From positions 1 through 16,308 of the forward strand of contig JAEZLX010000031.1 of assembly GCA_023415035.1 (NCBI GenBank): 16,308 bases of DNA, read 5' to 3'. Source of the stretch: Pseudomonadota bacterium (GTDB lineage: Bacteria > Pseudomonadota > Gammaproteobacteria > Burkholderiales > Burkholderiaceae_C). The notes under the pieces are model-generated. The model worked only from the letters and a program-made list of their open reading frames with translations, was not told where the DNA came from and searched no databases. This document shows, piece by piece, positions 14,044 to 16,308 of this stretch. Positions within the stretch are counted from its first letter, which is position 1; each line of letters starts with the position of its first letter. The translations under genes were made by a program, and so were the position numbers.

Positions 14044-14055
14044 AGGCTGCTCCTG

Positions 14056-14154
14056 TTGCAAAAATGCAAATATGACGTGTGCATCGTAGCGTAACGCTTG
14101 CACACGTGGCGTTTGCATTGTATGGTTCGCTCATTTGCACACGTTAAGTGTGCA
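14056..14154. promoter_or_regulatory. Operator array and divergent control region of the prophage
   Basis: The 123-base gap between the leftward regulator and the rightward cluster is filled with related repeats. TGCACACGT occurs at 14099-14107 and 14136-14144, and its complement ACGTGTGCA at 14075-14083. The first and third form a perfect nine-base inverted repeat with a 15-base spacer. TGCACAC (14136-14142) and GTGTGCA (14148-14154) form a second, five bases apart. TTGCA (14056-14060) / TGCAA (14065-14069) is a third, and TTTGCAT lies at 14112-14118. A candidate rightward promoter, TTGCAC (14098-14103), 17 bases, TATGGT (14121-14126), has its -35 inside a repeat. This is consistent with repression by the adjacent regulator. 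Confidence 0.65.
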
Positions 14155-14166
14155 TTGGAGCCGCCA

Positions 14167-14373
14167 ATGACCACCACCGTATCCCGCCGCTGGGCTGCTT
14201 TCAACCATTGGTCTAAAGCCAGTCAGGCCCTCGCTGATCGCAATGGCTACATCTCTCTTGGGGTTGGCCTTTTGGCGGCTCGGGCTGTCGCGCTCGCGCC
14301 TGGGCCTGGTCGTAAGCAAGCTGTTGATCGTCTGCGGCTGACAGCGGCTCTTGTCATCGGTGCGGGGTGCTGA
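14167..14373 (+). CDS. Small phage protein, unknown
   Basis: A 68-residue protein, first of the rightward cluster. ATG 14167 follows GGAG by six bases; a longer reading from 14098 crosses the operators. Sequence: basic start (TTTVSRRWAAFNHW), a moderately hydrophobic middle (YISLGVGLLAARAVALAPG, about 30-48) and a short hydrophobic end. I do not recognise a family. Its stop overlaps the next start by one base (TGATG at 14371-14375), so the two are coupled. Candidate roles are an early regulator or small membrane protein; neither is shown. Confidence 0.6.
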   Translation: MTTTVSRRWAAFNHWSKASQALADRNGYISLGVGLLAARAVALAPGPGRKQAVDRLRLTAALVIGAGC

Positions 14374-14567
14374 TGATCTGGCGCACCGTCTCTGAAGTCC
14401 TCGACGCTGAGTTCGTCGAGGCCTCCCGTTTAAGTCCCTCTCCCGCTAATCAAGCCGGTGTTCAGGCTTTGGCGGCTCGGCCTCCGGCGCGGGTGAGGGG
14501 CACCAACTACCTTGCATGGTTGGCGGTTCGGCTGTTTCTGGAACAGCAAGGGGGCCGCCGGTCATGA
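14373..14567 (+). CDS. Small phage protein, unknown
   Basis: A 64-residue protein starting MIWRTVSEVLDAEFVEASRL and ending in basic residues. ATG 14373 overlaps the previous stop by one base and fits re-initiation; GTG 14367 is a possible start two codons longer. No signal peptide, and no known motif. Its stop overlaps the next start (ATGA at 14564-14567). Its place in the chain of overlapping genes is the best evidence that it is translated. Confidence 0.55.
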   Translation: MIWRTVSEVLDAEFVEASRLSPSPANQAGVQALAARPPARVRGTNYLAWLAVRLFLEQQGGRRS

Positions 14568-14869
14568 GGCTGGTCAAGAAGCACGCAGAGGTGGGCTACC
14601 AGACGCCGGCCCAGCGGCCGGGGTGCCGCAACTGCCGCCATTGTGATGACTACCGCCCTGACAACGGCGCGGTGTACCTGGCTCCGACGTACCGGTGCCT
14701 CAAGCACTTCATCGAGATCACCAGCGGCGGCTTCTGCCCCGATCACTCGCCCTATAGGCGCCACGACGAAAGCAAACTGGCTTTCCAGCGCCGTCAACTC
14801 GACTTGCTCGCGTCCCTCGGTGCCGAGATCGATGCGGGCAAGTCTCCCCAAGTCAGGGAACCCGCATGA
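14564..14869 (+). CDS. Cys-rich phage protein, probable zinc binding
   Basis: A 101-residue protein with the cysteine pattern C21-x2-C24-x2-C27 (CRNCRHC), then C45 (YRCLKHF) and C58-x2-H61 (GFCPDH), which suggests one or two zinc-stabilised knuckles. The C-terminal third (about 63-92) is charged and helical. ATG 14564 is set by the ATGA overlap with the upstream gene; a reading from 14516 lies inside that gene. Its own stop overlaps the start of gene II in the same way. Similar small Cys-rich ORFs precede the replication gene in xanthomonad filamentous phages, as far as I recall, but no function is known to me. A role in replication control is a guess from position. Confidence 0.65.
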   Translation: MRLVKKHAEVGYQTPAQRPGCRNCRHCDDYRPDNGAVYLAPTYRCLKHFIEITSGGFCPDHSPYRRHDESKLAFQRRQLDLLASLGAEIDAGKSPQVREPA

Positions 14870-15927
14870 GAGTAGGACAGTCCGGTTCTGGCATGTTGGC
14901 ATTCAGCGCTGCGGGCGCGTCGGCGCGGGAGCCTGCGACGCGCCAGCGCGCGCGCAGCGCCCCCCGTGCTGTAACACGGGGGGAAAGTTCCTCACCGGAG
15001 AAAGTGGACGGGCGGGCTAAGGTCGATTGGCTCAACTGCACCTTCGACACCCCGCCGATGAGCCTGGCCGGGCTGATTTCCTTCCTGGGCACCTGCATGG
15101 GAGGTAGGCCCATCGCCTCCATGCTGGACGGTGGCCTGTTCGGTTTCACCGAGCGGCATCGGCTCAAGGTGTACGTGGGCGGCGTGCTCGATGAGGTGGG
15201 TTCCATCGCCATGGGCGGCGACGCCCAGCGCGGGCGCTGGATGCTTCAGCTTACGGGCCGTGGCTGCGGCCTGGTCAAGGACTGGGCCAGCCTGCGCGAG
15301 CTGCTCGAAGGGCTCAATGCCAAGATCACGCGTCTGGACTTGGCTGTGGACTTCCTCGACGGTGAATACACCGTTGATGACGCCGTGCAAATGGTCCATG
15401 ACAAGGGTTTCAACTGCGGCGGCAACGATCCGAAGACAGCGCTTGCCGGTGACTGGCTCGAAGGCAAGCACGGGCGCACGCTGTACGTGGGCAAGGCCGC
15501 CAATGGAAAGATGCTGCGCGTCTACGAGAAGGGCAAGCAACTGGGCGATCTGCGCTCGCCCTGGGTGCGCTTCGAGGTCCAGCTCGGAAACCGTGATCGC
15601 GTCATTCCTTACGAGGCGATGACCGACTGTGACGGCTACTTCGCGGGCGCGTATCCAGCCTTGGCCGCCATGATCGAGGCAGCGGCCGAGCGCATCCCGA
15701 CAGAACAAACGGAGACGGTGACCAACCTGGGCCATCTGCTCTACCACCTCAAGCGCTGCTACGGCAAGGCGATTCACCAGGCGCAGGAGATTGCCAGCGC
15801 AACAGACACCGACCTGATCGAGGAGTTCCGAATCATCGGCATTCCAAGGCGGGTCAAGCCCTCCGGCGTGGTGGCCGGGCTCACTTGGTCCGAGCTTCAG
15901 GACCAGATAAGGAGTTACTCGTCATGA
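14866..15927 (+). CDS. Filamentous phage replication initiation protein (gene II / RstA type)
   Basis: A 353-residue replication initiation factor of the Rep_trans family (gene II / RstA type), which nicks the replicative form to start rolling-circle synthesis. The recognisable domain begins near residue 53 (VDWLNCTFDTPP). The core has ITRLDLAVDFLDGEYT (154-169) and TLYVGKAANGKMLRVYEKGK (205-224) followed by WVRFEVQLG, the conserved Rep_trans blocks; Tyr207 and Tyr220 are candidate nicking tyrosines. Residues 1-50 are low-complexity (Ala/Arg/Ser) and unlike the rest. They are encoded over a GC repeat and a strong hairpin, so they may be dictated by DNA structure. ATG 14866 overlaps the previous stop (ATGA) and is chosen for coupling. 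A GTG at 15004 just before the conserved domain is possible, but its GGAG lies only three bases away. The stop overlaps the next gene. Confidence 0.88.
   Translation: MRVGQSGSGMLAFSAAGASAREPATRQRARSAPRAVTRGESSSPEKVDGRAKVDWLNCTFDTPPMSLAGLISFLGTCMGGRPIASMLDGGLFGFTERHRLKVYVGGVLDEVGSIAMGGDAQRGRWMLQLTGRGCGLVKDWASLRELLEGLNAKITRLDLAVDFLDGEYTVDDAVQMVHDKGFNCGGNDPKTALAGDWLEGKHGRTLYVGKAANGKMLRVYEKGKQLGDLRSPWVRFEVQLGNRDRVIPYEAMTDCDGYFAGAYPALAAMIEAAAERIPTEQTETVTNLGHLLYHLKRCYGKAIHQAQEIASATDTDLIEEFRIIGIPRRVKPSGVVAGLTWSELQDQIRSYSS
14960..14983 (+). repeat. Strong hairpin inside the start of gene II, candidate viral-strand origin
   Basis: Perfect nine-base arms CCCCCCGTG (14960-14968) and CACGGGGGG (14975-14983) with a six-base loop CTGTAA. 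Directly before it is an alternating CG run (14947-14955). Viral-strand origins of filamentous phages are nick sites next to such hairpins, and in some Xanthomonas phages the origin is, as I recall, inside gene II. No T-run follows, so it is not an intrinsic terminator. It could instead be a translational control structure for gene II. Confidence 0.5.
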
Positions 15928-16232
15928 GATTCAAGGTTCAAGAGGTCGTTCGTGGCATCAGCATGGAGACCTACAACATCGACGGCCAGTCCATCAAGGT
16001 GACCGTGGCCCACATCGACGTCGCGCTTAGCGAGGACGTCGGCGGCAAGGGCTTTCGCACCAATCCCATGCGCGTGGAAACCGAGGAAGTGCTTGGCGCG
16101 ATTAAGCACAACACCTTCCCCATGCTCGCAGAGCTCGACATCGAGGAGAAGGCCACCAAGGGCAAGACGTACCTGTCTATTCAGAGCATTCGCCCGCTCA
16201 AGGCCGTTGCACCTGATAAGGCTGCGGCCTGA
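15924..16232 (+). CDS. Gene V-like phage DNA-binding protein (candidate)
   Basis: A 102-residue protein directly after gene II, the position of gene V, the single-stranded DNA-binding protein that coats phage DNA and turns off replication. ATG 15924 overlaps the gene II stop (ATGA) and has AAGGAG nine bases upstream. A longer reading from 15885 lies inside gene II. The sequence is beta-strand-like: MRFKVQEVVRGISMETYNID, SIKVTVAHIDVALSED, then RVETEEVLGAIKHNTFPMLA and KTYLSIQSIRPLKAV, compatible with an OB-type fold. It ends in an Ala/Lys tail. It resembles DUF1293-type phage proteins to my eye. Function is inferred mainly from position and fold pattern. Confidence 0.65.
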   Translation: MRFKVQEVVRGISMETYNIDGQSIKVTVAHIDVALSEDVGGKGFRTNPMRVETEEVLGAIKHNTFPMLAELDIEEKATKGKTYLSIQSIRPLKAVAPDKAAA

Positions 16233-16246
16233 CGCGATTTCAACCT

Positions 16247-16287
16247 CTGGCCCGCGCCAAGGGGGCCAGGGGGTGCAATCCCGCACC
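16247..16287 (+). terminator. Two hairpins after the gene V-like ORF
   Basis: CTGGCCC (16247-16253) pairs with GGGCCAG (16263-16269) across nine bases, and GGTGC (16272-16276) with GCACC (16283-16287) across six. No T-run follows, so a partial terminator, attenuator or RNA-stabilising structure between early genes and the coat genes is more likely than full termination. Confidence 0.35.
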
Positions 16288-16297
16288 GTTCAACCTC

Positions 16298-16303
16298 AAG
16301 GAG
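16298..16303 (+). promoter_or_regulatory. Ribosome binding site of the next phage gene
   Basis: AAGGAG followed by TCAAC runs to the window edge, five bases after the site. A start codon is expected at or just after the edge, probably a small virion protein gene by phage gene order. Confidence 0.55.
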
Positions 16304-16308
16304 TCAAC

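Larger units (their letters stand above)
13714..16308 (+). mobile_element. Filamentous (Inoviridae) prophage, left part
   Basis: From the dif-like site to the right edge all recognisable genes are of filamentous phage type: a DUF3693-like regulator in reverse, then a compact rightward cluster with ATGA start/stop overlaps, including gene II (replication initiator) and a gene V-like protein. This order (regulator, small genes, gII, gV) matches phages of Xanthomonas and Stenotrophomonas. No integrase or transposase is present. The structural genes and gene I/Zot would lie to the right, outside the window. The leftmost boundary is placed at the dif-like site and could be off by a few bases. Confidence 0.8.

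Noticed and set aside
1..16308. CRISPR arrays, tRNA and rRNA genes, toxin-antitoxin pairs
   Set aside because: No regularly spaced repeats, no cloverleaf or rRNA sequence and no recognisable toxin pair on reading both strands. The repeats at 14056-14154 are irregular and are operators, not a CRISPR.

Overview
The window is high-GC DNA of gammaproteobacterial character, most likely from a Xanthomonadaceae-like host (Stenotrophomonas, Xanthomonas or a relative). That guess rests on three things: an arginine-type ABC operon in the aotJQMOP order, a BigR/Blh/PmpAB sulfide module of the kind described in Xylella, and the edge of a filamentous prophage sitting in a dif-like site. Species cannot be fixed from the sequence alone.

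Layout. At 1-125 is the end of an IS1595-like insertion sequence (transposase start on the minus strand). Next come a class III nucleotide cyclase fused to an FHA domain (190-1200, +) and a large periplasmic penicillin-acylase-family Ntn hydrolase (1271-3766, +). The minus strand then carries a four-EF-hand protein (3777-4535) and a five-gene basic amino acid ABC operon read from 8888 down to 4664: lipoprotein binding protein, two permeases, an AstE/AspA-type metallohydrolase and the ATPase. Then comes a divergent sulfide/persulfide detoxification module. A BigR-like ArsR repressor (TTG start, two cysteines 66 residues apart) and two YeeE/YedE half-transporters lie on the minus strand, and a Blh/ETHE1-type persulfide dioxygenase lies on the plus strand. 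They share a short AT-rich region with a perfect inverted repeat lying over both -10 elements. A small unknown minus-strand gene (11321-11584) and about 470 bases without a gene lead to an Aer-type aerotaxis receptor (12054-13589, +).

From about 13714 to the right edge the DNA is a filamentous (Inoviridae) prophage. Its left end is a half-conserved dif site: XerD arm plus central hexamer, with a diverged XerC arm. No integrase is visible, so XerCD-dependent integration is inferred. The prophage shows a DUF3693-like regulator read leftwards, an operator-rich divergent control region with repeated TGCACACGT motifs, and a rightward cluster of overlapping genes. These are three small ORFs (one a Cys-rich zinc-binding candidate), the gene II/RstA-type replication initiator, and a gene V-like DNA-binding protein. 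The window stops just after the ribosome binding site of the next phage gene.

I see no wholly new system. The best leads are the dif/att site that supplies the last codons and stop of a phage gene, the 9-bp-stem hairpin inside the low-complexity start of gene II (candidate viral-strand origin), the phage operator array, the cyclase-FHA fusion close to an IS end, and the small unknown gene beside the sulfide module.
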